From the NCBI RefSeq assembly GCF_000403435.2, contig NZ_KE159703.1, positions 1,047,033-1,111,032 on the forward strand: a stretch of DNA of 64,000 nt, read 5' to 3'. The stretch comes from Oscillibacter sp. 1-3 (GTDB taxonomy: Bacteria; Bacillota; Clostridia; Oscillospirales; Oscillospiraceae). This document shows positions 1-8,176 of this stretch, in pieces (position 1 is the first letter of the stretch; the number at the start of each line of letters is the position of its first letter). Below the pieces are notes generated by a model. The model searched no databases, was not told the origin of the DNA, and saw nothing but the letters and a program-made list of their open reading frames with translations. Both the position numbers and the translations under genes were made by a program.

Positions 1-440
1 TAAATCCTGTTTTGCAGAATGACCGGGCAGTCTCCATCTCGACTTTCGGACTGGACGCTTACATTGCCGCCTATACCGGCGGAGAGGAGTACATAGATCA
101 GCTGGTCCGTTATCTGGAAGGAAATATCCGCTATCTGGATGGCGTCTTAAAAGCGCATATGCCTAAAATTCGGCTGATTCAGCCGGAGGGAGCTTACCTG
201 ATGTGACTGGACTGCCGGGGACTTGGTCTGGATAGTGAGCGGCTGGACGGCTTTTTTACCAATGAAGCGGAAGTGGGCCTGGACAAAGGCTTCTGGTTTG
301 GTGAGGAAGGGAATGGGTTTATGCGTATGAATGTGGCCTGTCCGCGTTCAACGGTTGAGGAGGCTTTACGGCGGATTCAGTGCGTTTATCATACCCGTTT
401 TCCACATGAGGCAAGAGAGGAAAAGCATAAACCGATTTAA
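1..440 (+). pseudogene. MalY/PatB-type PLP aminotransferase, 3' part, with in-frame stop
   Basis: The window opens inside this gene. One frame runs from base 3 to the TAA at 438-440, broken only by TGA at 204-206. The translated text (residues like VSISTFGLDAYIAAYTGG, then EGAYLM-stop-LDCRGLGLD, then FMRMNVACPRSTVEEAL) matches the C-terminal domain of class I/II fold PLP aminotransferases of the MalY/PatB (cystathionine beta-lyase) type. In that family the position of the stop is normally Trp, so a TGG to TGA change explains it. Neighbouring genes do not read TGA as Trp, so this is most simply a nonsense mutation or a sequencing error. Catalytic Lys lies upstream of the window. Confidence 0.8.
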
Positions 441-445
441 TTTTG

Positions 446-503
446 AATGACCCCGCCCAATCTGAACAAGTTGAATGAAACTTGTCGCCTGGGTGGGGTC
501 ATT
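446..503. terminator. Long stem-loop after the aminotransferase
   Basis: A 14-bp stem pairs AATGACCCCGCCCA (446-459) with TGGGTGGGGTCATT (490-503), with one G-T pair, and encloses a smaller ACAAGTT/AACTTGT stem. It begins 6 bases after the aminotransferase stop and four T precede it, so it could terminate transcription in either direction. It could also be a remnant end of the adjacent insertion sequence. Confidence 0.5.
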
Positions 504-534
504 CTATGCGTGAGAGCTCTGTGTACCAGGGCTT

Positions 535-660
535 CCGCGCAGGTTCTGCCAGCGGACCGGGGCTATGAAATAAATGACATTCTGGCCTATGCAGCTTCAG
601 CAGGTATGGAGACCGTAATGCCTCCCAAAAAGAACCGCAGGGAACAGCGCTGGTCAATAG
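535..660 (+). pseudogene. IS5-family transposase fragment
   Basis: Within a short open frame, the residues ADRGYEIND followed by about 15 residues and then MPPKKNRREQR match the DDE-domain block of IS5/IS427-type transposases. The usual form is a-D-R-G-Y-d, then v-I-P-p-r-r-N-R-k-x-q-R. The D of DRGY would be the second catalytic Asp. No start, first Asp or terminal Glu region is present, and the fragment is under 45 codons, so it is a decayed remnant. The remaining sequence up to the thioesterase stop (661-775) shows no gene that I can support. Confidence 0.55.
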
Positions 661-775
661 CCGATGGCCGGAAGCGGGATGATCCATTGGAGATTTCTAA
701 TATGGACTTTTATCAATCATAATTGTATGATGGGATTCGGGGGGGATGTGCCCGAATGTCCGCCCCCGCCCTGGC

Positions 776-1189
776 TCAGATCTCAATCTTCTCCTCCAGC
801 TGATAAAACGTGAAAGTCCCCGTGCCCAGCAGATTGCCGTTCTGGTCCGTGACCCGCACGTCGTAGACGCAGATGGTCTTACCGGCCTTCACCTCCGAAG
901 CCTCGGCGGTGACGACATCCCCCGCCGCAGCGCTGCGGAAAAAGTTGTAGTTGGCGCTCATGGTCACTGCCGCGTAGCCCCTGGATACCATGGCGGAGCC
1001 GGCGGCGGAGTCCGCCATGGTGAAATATACCCCGCCGTGGGCCCGGTTCAGGGGGTTCAGGTCGTCCTCCTCAATGGTCTTTACAACCCGGGCGGAGCCG
1101 GGGGAGATGGACTCCACCACGATGCCCAGCTTGCGGGCGAAACGGTTGCGCTTGTTGCGGTACTCTACGATCTTCTCAAAATCCAACAC
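776..1189 (-). CDS. PaaI-family hotdog thioesterase
   Basis: The 137-residue protein has the PaaI/YigI hotdog pattern: a central NPLNRAHGGVYFTMADSAAG helix with the HGG motif and the following Asp that activates water for acyl-CoA thioester hydrolysis. These are followed by the beta strands TMSANYNFFRSA and AGDVVTAEASEVKAGKTICVYDVRV. The expected role is soluble, probably tetrameric acyl-CoA or aryl-CoA hydrolysis; the substrate cannot be read from sequence. I chose the GTG at 1187-1189 because AAAGGAGG lies nine bases upstream; longer frames begin in GC-rich noncoding sequence. It is monocistronic and converges with the aminotransferase remnant. Confidence 0.85.
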   Translation of the reverse strand: MLDFEKIVEYRNKRNRFARKLGIVVESISPGSARVVKTIEEDDLNPLNRAHGGVYFTMADSAAGSAMVSRGYAAVTMSANYNFFRSAAAGDVVTAEASEVKAGKTICVYDVRVTDQNGNLLGTGTFTFYQLEEKIEI

Positions 1190-1303
1190 TGCAGGCTGCC
1201 TCCTTTTCCGCCTATTGTAGCACAACAGGGAGAGCGGTGTAAAGGTCCGCCCCCCTGAAAAGCGCCCAACCGGGCATTTTATCATCCGCGATTTTGGCGC
1301 TGC

Positions 1304-1367
1304 GGCTCTGTCCCCGCCCGTTTTCCCGAAACCGCCGGGTTTCCGGCGGACAGGCCGGGACAGAGCC
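1304..1367. other. Nested stem-loops in the intergenic region 1190-1518
   Basis: GGCTCTGTCCC (1304-1314) pairs perfectly with GGGACAGAGCC (1357-1367) and encloses a second perfect stem, CCGCCGG/CCGGCGG, near 1332-1349. The 329-base gap between the thioesterase and the sigma gene otherwise shows no gene. It must contain the promoters of both divergent genes, but I cannot pick them with confidence. Confidence 0.4.
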
Positions 1368-1518
1368 CGCCCCCCTCCCGCCGGATTGGGGCGTTATATG
1401 ACATTTTTCAAACAGCGCCCGGCAAGGTCAAAATTACAAATCCGGGAGAACCTTTCCCAGCCGTTTCTGACTTGATGGGTGAAAGGCCTTTGATACTGTC
1501 TGAGAGGAGATGATCGGA

Positions 1519-2079
1519 ATGGACGACAGCCGCATCGTGGAGTTGTACTGGCGGCGCAGCGGCGACGCCATCGCGGAGACCAGCCGGAAGTACGGCGGGT
1601 ACTGCTACGCCATCGTCTACAACCTGCTCTCCAGCGCCCGGGACGCGGAGGAGTGCGTCAACGATACCTGGCTGGGGGCGTGGAATTCCATGCCGGACAA
1701 CCGGCCCCAATACCTGGCCCCCTTCCTGGGGAAGATCGCCCGGAGTCTTGCCTTCAACCGCTTCCGCGCGGGCCGCGCCGAGAAGCGGGGCGGGGGAGAG
1801 CTGCCGCTGGTGCTGGAGGAGCTGGGGGACTGCGTTCCCGCCGCCCCCAGCGCCGCCCAGGCGGTGGAGGACGGGGAGCTGGAGGCGGAGATTGGCCGCT
1901 TTCTCCACACCCTGCCGCCCCGGGACTGCGGCATATTTCTGCGCCGGTACTGGTACGGCGAGTCCCTGGCGGAGATCGCCAAGCGCTATTGTCTGAAGCT
2001 GAACACTGTGAAGACCAGCCTCTACCGCACCCGGGAGAAGCTGCGCCGTCACCTGGAACAGGAGGGATATGCCCTATGA
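1519..2079 (+). CDS. ECF-type RNA polymerase sigma-70 factor
   Basis: The 186-residue protein has an ECF sigma layout. Region 2 includes YNLLSSARDAEECVNDTWLGAWNSMP, the core-binding and -10 recognition helix. A variable Ala/Glu-rich linker follows, then region 4 with YGESLAEIAKRYCLKLNTVKTSLYRTREKLRRHL, the helix-turn-helix for the -35 element. ATG at 1519 is preferred over 1510 because AGAGGAGA then sits eight bases upstream. Its stop overlaps the start of the next gene by ATGA, so the two are translationally coupled, as for a sigma and its anti-sigma partner. The signal it answers is unknown. Confidence 0.88.
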   Translation: MDDSRIVELYWRRSGDAIAETSRKYGGYCYAIVYNLLSSARDAEECVNDTWLGAWNSMPDNRPQYLAPFLGKIARSLAFNRFRAGRAEKRGGGELPLVLEELGDCVPAAPSAAQAVEDGELEAEIGRFLHTLPPRDCGIFLRRYWYGESLAEIAKRYCLKLNTVKTSLYRTREKLRRHLEQEGYAL

Positions 2080-3122
2080 GAAAAGAGGAACGGCTGTTTT
2101 TGGCCATCGGCGCCGCGGACCCGGCGCTGCTGGAGCGGAGCGAGCGGAAGGAAAGACCCTCCGGCCTCCGCTGGGGCGGCCTGGCCGCCGCGGCGTGTCT
2201 GGCGGTGCTGTGTACTCTGGCGGTCTATGCGTCCCGGCGGCCTGGCGCGCCTGTGACGCCGGATGACGCTCCCCCGCCGGACGCGGTACAGACGGTCCCG
2301 GAGGTCCTGTCCCTCACCGGCGGGGACATCGGGGAACTGCATCTGGTGGCGATCCACTACGGCCCGGGGCGGGACGAGGCCGCGGATAACTTCGTCCTCT
2401 ATATCAACGAAGAGCGCTACTGCGGAACCTGGGAGGGGGGCGGCTACACCGTGCGGCCCCGGCAGCCCCTGCCGGAGGAGTTGCCGGAGTGCAGCTTCAC
2501 CATCTCCCATCGTCGGAACACCTCCTTGGAGGCGGTGCTGGCGGAGACCCGGGCGGCCCTGGAGGCGGAGTTTGACATGGTGGAGGACCAGCCGGGGACG
2601 GCGGGCCGGGCGGCCCTGAACGCCTGGGTGGGGGACGAATCCGGTGCGGAGTGGGACGCGGCCAACGCCGCCGTCACCCTGGCGGACGACCGGCAGGGGG
2701 GCGTCTTCGTCCTTACCGCCCGGTATTTCACCGAGGCCGCCGAGGGCTATGGGGCGAACTTCGCCGACATGGCGGCGTCCTTCCAGCCCGTCACCCCGGA
2801 CGTGGCCGTTCCGGGATGGATGACGGCCCTGCGGGAGACGGTGGATACCCTGCTGCCGGCGGTGTTCTCCGATGCCTGGACCCCGGAGACCAGGGCCCTG
2901 CTGGCGGAGGGGGCAGCGGTGGACCTCTATGACGAGGATGTGTCCGGCTATGTCAGCATCGCCGGGGTGGACATCACCGCCGACGACGACCAGTCCCCTT
3001 CCTCCGCCGTGGTGTCCGTCCGGCACCGGATCAGCTCCGAGGATTCCATGACCTATGTGACCATGTGCCTGCGATACGCGGAGGGCCGCTGGCTGGCGGA
3101 GTCCATTGGGCTGGAGAAATAA
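2076..3122 (+). CDS. Membrane-anchored putative anti-sigma / sensor protein
   Basis: This 348-residue protein starts with a short charged N-terminus (MRKEERLFLAIGAADPALLE) of the kind that could bind a sigma factor. One membrane segment follows near residues 30-48 (GGLAAAACLAVLCTLAVYA), and the rest is an extracytoplasmic region of about 290 residues. The C-terminal part (about 245-348) is a compact alpha/beta domain. Coupling by ATGA to the ECF sigma gene is the main support for an anti-sigma role; no zinc-finger anti-sigma motif is visible. The coding sequence is extremely GC-rich in third positions, as are its neighbours. A strong terminator follows directly. Confidence 0.6.
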   Translation: MRKEERLFLAIGAADPALLERSERKERPSGLRWGGLAAAACLAVLCTLAVYASRRPGAPVTPDDAPPPDAVQTVPEVLSLTGGDIGELHLVAIHYGPGRDEAADNFVLYINEERYCGTWEGGGYTVRPRQPLPEELPECSFTISHRRNTSLEAVLAETRAALEAEFDMVEDQPGTAGRAALNAWVGDESGAEWDAANAAVTLADDRQGGVFVLTARYFTEAAEGYGANFADMAASFQPVTPDVAVPGWMTALRETVDTLLPAVFSDAWTPETRALLAEGAAVDLYDEDVSGYVSIAGVDITADDDQSPSSAVVSVRHRISSEDSMTYVTMCLRYAEGRWLAESIGLEK

Positions 3123-3133
3123 AAAGTGAATAA

Positions 3134-3171
3134 AATCGGGACCCCGGTTTTCCGGGGTCCCGGTTTTTTCG
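3134..3171. terminator. Rho-independent terminator, convergent
   Basis: CGGGACCCCGG, loop TTTT, CCGGGGTCCCG, then a run of six T. It closes the first sigma operon on the plus strand and lies just before the stop of the oppositely directed DUF4179-type gene. Confidence 0.9.
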
Positions 3172-3174
3172 CCG

Positions 3175-4272
3175 TTACGAGAGGGGGATCTCCACGTCCC
3201 CCACCAGAACGGCCTCTACCTCCGCCGGGTCCATCAGCTCCCGGAAGACCACGTTCAGCATGATCCGGCCGCTGAGGCGTCCGCCGTCGCGGTGGGTAAA
3301 GCTGGCGCTGGAGGAGGAGCTGCCGCCGGAGAGCTGGAGGTCCGCCCAGGAGAGCTCCGTACCGTCCCGGAGGCGCAGGGCCAGGGAGGATTCGACCTCC
3401 CGGGAGACGGACTGGTCACTCATATTTGGCAGATCCTCCCCCTTCATGCGTACCTGGACGGACAGGGGTGAGACCTCCGCCGTGTAGGCGGCGCCGTCCG
3501 CCGTCGCCTTCCCGGCGACAGTGTCCGCGTCGAAGGAGGGGCGGAAGGTGACGACGGCGGCGTGGTCCGCCAAGAGGGTGTCCTCACCGTCCAGCTCCAG
3601 CTCCGGCGGCCATACCAGCAGGGTGATGGTGGGATTCAGCAGCGTTCTCAGGTCCCATCCCTCCTGGAAGCTGGCGCTGAGCATACAGGTCAGAGAGCGG
3701 GTCTCCGGGTCAAAGCCCAAGGTTTGGGTGGACTGGCCGGAGACACTGCCGATTTGGACATGCGCATACGCTTCCTGCTGCTCCTCCAGGCTCATGTCCC
3801 GGATGTCCTCCCAGGCAATCTCCCTTCCTCGGAGCGTAGCGATTCGCAGGGGCGGCAGGTGCTCCGCCGCCGCGACAGCCTCCAGGTCCGTGTCCTCCGG
3901 CAGCTGGCAGTCCAGCAGGACATAAAGGTTTTTCCGGTCCCCGATGGCCTGGCGCACCGTCAGCGTCACATCGCCGCAGACGCTGACGGCGTTCATGTCC
4001 CGAAATACGCCCTCTGCCCCAGGGACCTCCGGAGATGCCAGCCCGAACCGCTCCAAAAACACCGGGTCCCACGCCACGGTCTCCAGGGCGGCTCCCGCCG
4101 TGACCAGCAGTCCCGCCGCCAATACTGCCGCGAGCAGTGCTTTTTTTCCAATGCCCCAGGGGCGGAAGACCCGCCGCTTCTTCGGCTCCGCCGCCAAAAC
4201 TGCCATGTTCAATCGCTCCGCCTGTTCCGCCGGGACGCGCAGTGTCTCCATCATCGCCTGATACCGGTTCAT
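3175..4272 (-). CDS. DUF4179-type membrane protein, putative anti-sigma factor
   Basis: The 365-residue protein has a cytoplasmic N-terminus (about 45 residues, MNRYQAMMETLRVPAEQAERL), one membrane helix (KALLAAVLAAGLLVTAGAAL) and a large external domain. That domain begins AWDPVFLERFG and includes VTLTVRQAIGDRKNLYVLLDCQLPE. This start pattern and strand layout match the DUF4179 family of Firmicutes, usually encoded after an ECF sigma gene. ATG at 4270-4272 has GGAGG just upstream and overlaps the sigma gene stop (ATGA), so the pair is one operon. It probably holds the sigma factor at the membrane until an envelope signal arrives; this is inferred from family and context. Confidence 0.75.
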   Translation of the reverse strand: MNRYQAMMETLRVPAEQAERLNMAVLAAEPKKRRVFRPWGIGKKALLAAVLAAGLLVTAGAALETVAWDPVFLERFGLASPEVPGAEGVFRDMNAVSVCGDVTLTVRQAIGDRKNLYVLLDCQLPEDTDLEAVAAAEHLPPLRIATLRGREIAWEDIRDMSLEEQQEAYAHVQIGSVSGQSTQTLGFDPETRSLTCMLSASFQEGWDLRTLLNPTITLLVWPPELELDGEDTLLADHAAVVTFRPSFDADTVAGKATADGAAYTAEVSPLSVQVRMKGEDLPNMSDQSVSREVESSLALRLRDGTELSWADLQLSGGSSSSSASFTHRDGGRLSGRIMLNVVFRELMDPAEVEAVLVGDVEIPLS

Positions 4273-4733
4273 AACGTATCCTCCCATTCTCTCCGCAGGG
4301 CCTCCCGGCCCCGTTTCAGCCGCATCTTCACCGCGGAGACGGTGGCGCCCAGGATCTTCGCCGTCTCCTCTACGCTGTACCCCTCGCCGTAGTGGAGGTG
4401 GATGGCCGCCCGGTGCTTCTCCGGCAGAGCCGCCACCTGCTCCCACAGGCCCAGGTACTCCGCCGCCGGGGCGGGAAGGGTCTCGTCCAGGGGCAGGTCC
4501 CGTCTGCGGCGGCGCCTGTGTTCGTCCCGGCACTGGTTGGCAGCCACCTGGAACAGCCACTGCCGCTCCTGCTCCGGCGTCACAAAGTCCGGCGCGCGGT
4601 ACAGCCGTTTGCAGAACACCTCCTGCAGCGCGTCCTCCGCGTCTGCGGGACTGCCCAGCTGCACCAGGCAGAAGCGGTAGAGCGCCGGACCGTATGCCGC
4701 GTAGGTTTTTTCAAAGGTCTCCTCCGCTGTCAA
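4269..4733 (-). CDS. ECF-type RNA polymerase sigma-70 factor
   Basis: The 154-residue protein has a canonical region 2 (YGPALYRFCLVQLGSPADAEDALQEVFCKRLYRAP, with the DAEDALQEVF helix), the region 2.4 stretch ERQWLFQVAANQCRDEHRRRRRR, and region 4 (LPEKHRAAIHLHYGEGYSVEETAKILGATVSAVKMRLKRGREALR). The TTG start is supported by GGAG nine bases upstream. The gene is divergent from the MATE exporter and coupled to the DUF4179-type gene. Together with the other sigma operon it forms two ECF systems facing each other. Confidence 0.9.
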   Translation of the reverse strand: MTAEETFEKTYAAYGPALYRFCLVQLGSPADAEDALQEVFCKRLYRAPDFVTPEQERQWLFQVAANQCRDEHRRRRRRDLPLDETLPAPAAEYLGLWEQVAALPEKHRAAIHLHYGEGYSVEETAKILGATVSAVKMRLKRGREALRREWEDTL

Positions 4734-4841
4734 GGCTGTCTACTCCTCTCCTGGTTTTCTGACTGTATAACGATCTGCACGCGCAGAAGGTCACTTTTTA
4801 TCATACGACATTTGGAGTGGAATTGAAATGAAAAAAGGGGT

Positions 4842-4870
4842 TTGCAAATCCTGGAGAATCGCGCTATCAT
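4842..4870 (+). promoter_or_regulatory. Candidate sigma-A promoter of the MATE gene
   Basis: TTGCAA (4842-4847), exactly 17 bases, TATCAT (4865-4870), leaving a leader of about 35 bases before the ATG at 4914. Confidence 0.6.
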
Positions 4871-4913
4871 AGGACCGATACAGTAATACGGCGACTGAGG
4901 TGACGAATGTGGT

Positions 4914-6320
4914 ATGATTAGATTACAAAGTGAGTCCCGGGCCATGGTCCGGGTGATTTTGACCCTGGCCTGGCCCACTATGCTGGAGCAGATCAGCCAG
5001 TCCGCGGTCCAGTACATTGACACCGCCATGGTGGGGGCCCTGGGCACCCAGGCTACGGCGGCAGTGGGGGCCACCAGTACCGTGGGGTGGCTGGTATTTA
5101 ATTCGATCACTGCCTTCGGCGTGGGCTTTCTGGGCATCATCGCCAAGGCCTGCGGGGCGCAGGACGCCCGGATGGCCCGAAGGGCCGCCGCTCAGTCGGC
5201 TCTGGCTGTGCTGGTGATCGGCATACTCTCCACGGTGCTCGTCACCTCTCTCAGCGGGGTGATTCCTGTCTGGATGCAGGTGGAGCCCCGCATCCGCCCC
5301 ACGGCCTCCCGGTATTTCCTGATCCTGTACCTGCCCCTGCTGCCCCGGACGGCCAGCATCATCTTCGGCACCGCCCTCCGGGCGGCGGGGGACACCAGAA
5401 CGCCCATGAAGGTGGGCGTGTGGGTGAACTGCATCAACGTGGTTTTGAACTTCCTGCTGATCTATCCCACCCGCACGGCGGTGCTGTTTGGCCGCGCCGT
5501 CACGGTGCCCGGCGCCGGAATGGGCGTCGTGGGCGCGGCCGCCGCCAGCGCCGCGGCCTTTACCTGGGGCGGCATCCGCATTACGTGGGCGCTGTGGCGG
5601 CATCCCGTAATCTCCCCCAGAGGGCAGACCCTGCGGCCGGACCCGCTGATTCTGCGGCCCTGCCTGCGCGTCGCCCTGCCCAATATGCTCCAGCGGTTCG
5701 GCACCTCTCTGGGCTACGTGGCCTTTGCTGCCATGATTAACTCCCTGGGAGAGGCGGCCACAGCCGCCCACACCATTGCCAACACCGTGGAGTCCGCTTT
5801 CTATATCCCCGGCTACGGGATGCAGACCGCCGCCGCCACCCTGACCGGCAACGCCTACGGCGCCGGGGACCAAAAGCGCATGAAGGCGCTGACCGCCATG
5901 TTTTTGCCGGTGGAGGTCTGCCTGATGTGCGTCACCGGCGGGGCGCTCTTTGCCACCGCGCCGCTGCTGATGGGGATTTTCTCCAGCAGCGGGGAGGTTG
6001 TCACGCTGGGCGCCACAGTGCTGCGGATGGTGGCGGTTTCGGAGCCGCTGTACGGTGTGTCCATCATCGTGGAGGGCATGATGATGGGCGTGGGCAAGAC
6101 CAAAACGCCCTTTGTCTACAACATCATCGGCATGTGGTGCGTCCGCATTGTGGGGACGTTTCTCTGCATTCGCCTGCTGGGGCTGGGTCTGGTGGCCGCC
6201 TGGGGCTGCATGATCGCCCATAATGTGCTGCTCTTTGCGCTGTATCTGATCTCCTTTGTCAGAGGGACATGGAACCCTCTGAGGGAGCGGGACCCGCGGC
6301 AGACGGAGCGCTCTGGCTGA
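4914..6320 (+). CDS. MATE-family multidrug/sodium antiporter
   Basis: The 468-residue integral membrane protein has twelve predicted helices in two MatE repeats. Repeat one begins VILTLAWPTMLEQISQSAVQYIDTAMVGALG, with the P-x-x-x-x-x-x-Q and D-x-x-x-V-G features of NorM/DinF-type exporters. Repeat two begins LRVALPNMLQRFGTSLGYVAFAAMINSLG. It is expected to export cationic compounds using Na+ or H+; the substrate is unknown. The ATG at 4914 follows GAGGTGAC at nine bases. It stands alone after a clear promoter, divergent from the sigma pair. Confidence 0.9.
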   Translation: MIRLQSESRAMVRVILTLAWPTMLEQISQSAVQYIDTAMVGALGTQATAAVGATSTVGWLVFNSITAFGVGFLGIIAKACGAQDARMARRAAAQSALAVLVIGILSTVLVTSLSGVIPVWMQVEPRIRPTASRYFLILYLPLLPRTASIIFGTALRAAGDTRTPMKVGVWVNCINVVLNFLLIYPTRTAVLFGRAVTVPGAGMGVVGAAAASAAAFTWGGIRITWALWRHPVISPRGQTLRPDPLILRPCLRVALPNMLQRFGTSLGYVAFAAMINSLGEAATAAHTIANTVESAFYIPGYGMQTAAATLTGNAYGAGDQKRMKALTAMFLPVEVCLMCVTGGALFATAPLLMGIFSSSGEVVTLGATVLRMVAVSEPLYGVSIIVEGMMMGVGKTKTPFVYNIIGMWCVRIVGTFLCIRLLGLGLVAAWGCMIAHNVLLFALYLISFVRGTWNPLRERDPRQTERSG

Positions 6321-6370
6321 GGGCCGGCGGCGCGGCGTTTTCTGCGGGCTGCCATGGCCTGCACGTTATA

Positions 6371-6394
6371 GATACGAAATGTATATTTCGATAC
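6371..6394. promoter_or_regulatory. Palindromic operator-like site 1
   Basis: The core CGAAAT, four bases, ATTTCG is a perfect dyad flanked by GATA and ATAC. A similar dyad recurs at 6589-6612, on the other side of the promoter of the SARP gene. Confidence 0.4.
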
Positions 6395-6470
6395 TACAAA
6401 GTGCGAACATGAGGGGACGCCGGAAACACGCGGCATAGGCGTTCAGAAGTTGTTAGAAGTTGGAAAAAAC

Positions 6471-6516
6471 CGGTTATTTTTTCCATAATTTGCTTATTAT
6501 CAGGAAAAAATAACCG
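6471..6516. promoter_or_regulatory. 14-bp perfect inverted repeat upstream of the SARP promoter
   Basis: CGGTTATTTTTTCC (6471-6484) and GGAAAAAATAACCG (6503-6516) are perfect inverted copies separated by 18 bases. On the plus strand there is no T-run after the second arm. The position, ending nine bases before the -35 box, suits an operator; a terminator for the MATE transcript is an alternative. Confidence 0.5.
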
Positions 6517-6524
6517 ATTGCTAC

Positions 6525-6554
6525 TTGAAAATATAAAATGGACTGTGCTATAAT
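6525..6554 (+). promoter_or_regulatory. Promoter of the SARP regulator
   Basis: TTGAAA (6525-6530), an 18-base spacer and the consensus TATAAT (6549-6554). The leader to the ATG at 6690 is about 130 bases and contains palindrome 2. Confidence 0.65.
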
Positions 6555-6588
6555 TGCACCTCAGTGCGCATACCTTATAAAATTGTGA

Positions 6589-6612
6589 GATACAGAATAT
6601 AAATTTCGTATC
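6589..6612. promoter_or_regulatory. Palindromic operator-like site 2 in the SARP leader
   Basis: GATAC and GTATC arms enclose an AT-rich centre with GAAT/ATTTC, an imperfect dyad closely related in sequence to the site at 6371-6394. The two sites flank the promoter at 6525-6554, an arrangement used for repressor looping. The bound factor is unknown. Confidence 0.4.
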
Positions 6613-6689
6613 TTTCGGAGGCGCGGTGTCACAGGGGTTGCAGGTTTTTCGCCGTATGACAGAAAAGAGAAAAAAGGAGATTCAAACCT

Positions 6690-7949
6690 ATGCAGCAGGC
6701 TTTGTGTGTTACTTTTTTCGGAGGATTTACCGTTTCCTGTCCGGAAGGGGAGCGTGTCATCTCGGAGCAGGAGCGGGCCTCCCAGCGGCTGTGGAGCTTT
6801 TTGGAGTATCTGTGCGCATTTCACCAGAACGGCGTGGGCCAGGAGGAGCTGATCGGCGCTATCTGGGAGGACGGCGAGGAGGCGGCCGATCCGGTGGGAG
6901 CCCTGAAAACCACCCTGCACAGGGCGCGTGCCATTCTAGAGGAGCTGGGCTTCCCGGACGGAAAACAGGTCCTGCTCTACCGCCGGGGACGCTATTTCTG
7001 GGCTCCGGAGCTGGAGGTGCGCACGGACGCGGAGGAGCTGGAGGAGCTGTATGCCGCCTTTTCCGCCGCGCCGGACAGGACGCTCCCCGCGGTCCTGGAG
7101 TTCCTGCCCCGGTACCAGGGGGACTTTCTGCCCAACGCGGCGGGGGCCGCCTGGACGCTGCCCCTGCGTACATACTATCACACCCGGTATCTGCGGCTGT
7201 CCTACGGCGCGGCCAACCGCCTGTGGGAGCTGGGACGGCTGGACGAGGCCGTCGGCGTGTGCCGTCAGGCCGCAACGCTGGACCCCTATGACGAGCAGTG
7301 CCAGCTGCTTTTGATGCGGCTGTTCCACGCCTCCGGGGCCACCCAGACGGCGCTGCAGCATTACAGCCAGGTGTCAAAGCTGTACATGGACCAGCTGGGC
7401 GTAGCCCCCTCGCCGGAGCTGGTGGCCTTTTACCAGGAGATTGCCCGGATCGACGCCTCCGTGGAGCTGGACCTGCGGATCATCCGCAGGCAGCTGCTGG
7501 AGGAGGAAGCGGCCGGGGGCGCGCTGATCTGCGAGTACGCCGTGTTCCGGGACATCTACCGCCTGATGGCCCGGGGGATGTACCGCTCCGGCCGGGTGGT
7601 GCAGCTGTGCCTGCTGACGGTTTTGGAACGGGACGGCGGATACCCGGAGGCCAAGCGGAGCGCCGCGGTCATGGCGGAGCTGGAGAAGTCCTGTCTGTCG
7701 CGGCTGCGCTCTGAGGACGTGGCCGCCCGGCTGAACGCCAACCAGTACCTTCTGCTGCTGCCCACCGCCAGCTATGAAAACGCCGAGCGGGTTCTGCGCC
7801 GGGGCCTTGACGCCTTCAAAAACACGCTGCTGGGGCGGACGGTGGCCGTGCGGACCAGTCTGCTGCCCGTGCTGCCGTCCAGGGAGACCGCGTCCAGAGG
7901 GGCGCCGGCCCGGGAGATGCCGACTAAGGCAGAGTGGCGGGAGATTTGA
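6690..7949 (+). CDS. SARP-type transcriptional activator (winged helix plus BTAD)
   Basis: The 419-residue protein has an OmpR-like winged helix at about residues 5-100 (CVTFFGGFTV, then SQRLWSFLEYLCAFHQNGVGQEELIGAIW and LKTTLHRARAILEELGF). A bacterial transcriptional activator domain of TPR type follows at about 105-260 (YQGDFLPNAAGAAWTLPLRTYY, LGRLDEAVGVCRQAATLDPYDEQCQLLLMRLF, ALQHYSQVSKLYMDQLGVAPSPEL). The last 150 residues resemble a degenerate nucleotide-cyclase-like fold, but I cannot name them. GGAG lies ten bases before the ATG. Two sites with SARP-like 11-bp heptamer repeats follow in the locus, one right after this gene, so it probably activates the surface operon downstream. Confidence 0.82.
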   Translation: MQQALCVTFFGGFTVSCPEGERVISEQERASQRLWSFLEYLCAFHQNGVGQEELIGAIWEDGEEAADPVGALKTTLHRARAILEELGFPDGKQVLLYRRGRYFWAPELEVRTDAEELEELYAAFSAAPDRTLPAVLEFLPRYQGDFLPNAAGAAWTLPLRTYYHTRYLRLSYGAANRLWELGRLDEAVGVCRQAATLDPYDEQCQLLLMRLFHASGATQTALQHYSQVSKLYMDQLGVAPSPELVAFYQEIARIDASVELDLRIIRRQLLEEEAAGGALICEYAVFRDIYRLMARGMYRSGRVVQLCLLTVLERDGGYPEAKRSAAVMAELEKSCLSRLRSEDVAARLNANQYLLLLPTASYENAERVLRRGLDAFKNTLLGRTVAVRTSLLPVLPSRETASRGAPAREMPTKAEWREI

Positions 7950-7954
7950 GGAGC

Positions 7955-7987
7955 TGTCACCAATCTGTAACCTTTTTATGGTAAAAT
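7955..7987 (+). promoter_or_regulatory. SARP-box promoter 1 (surface operon)
   Basis: TGTCACC (7955-7961), four bases, TGTAACC (7966-7972), nine bases, then the -10-like TAAAAT (7982-7987). The heptamers are 11 bp apart, one helical turn, directly upstream of the -10 box as in SARP-dependent promoters, and no good -35 box is present. The following leader of about 180 bases to 8177 contains a perfect GAAATCC/GGATTTC hairpin at 8111-8128. Confidence 0.65.
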
Positions 7988-8176
7988 TTGACGGAAACTG
8001 GTAGAGGCTTTGAAAATTGGAATGAGAAATTTGGGATTAGGCCTTGTTTGAAACCGTCAAAACGCCGCTTTGAGGCTTCTATTCCCGTCAGGACTGCGTT
8101 GATTTGACTTGAAATCCGTCAGGATTTCTTCGACGATTGAGAATTTCAAAAAGCCGCTGTGAAGGAGAGTGATTGT

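Noticed and set aside
204..206. TGA read as Trp (recoding)
   Set aside because: All other genes use TGG for Trp and TGA as a normal stop, so a changed code is not supported.
1304..1367. Riboswitch or T-box before the first sigma gene
   Set aside because: Only simple GC-rich hairpins; no conserved riboswitch or T-box sequence could be identified.
4923..6221. Long minus-strand open frame opposite the MATE gene
   Set aside because: Low-complexity His/Gly/Arg text typical of antisense GC-rich codons; the MATE protein on the plus strand is clear.
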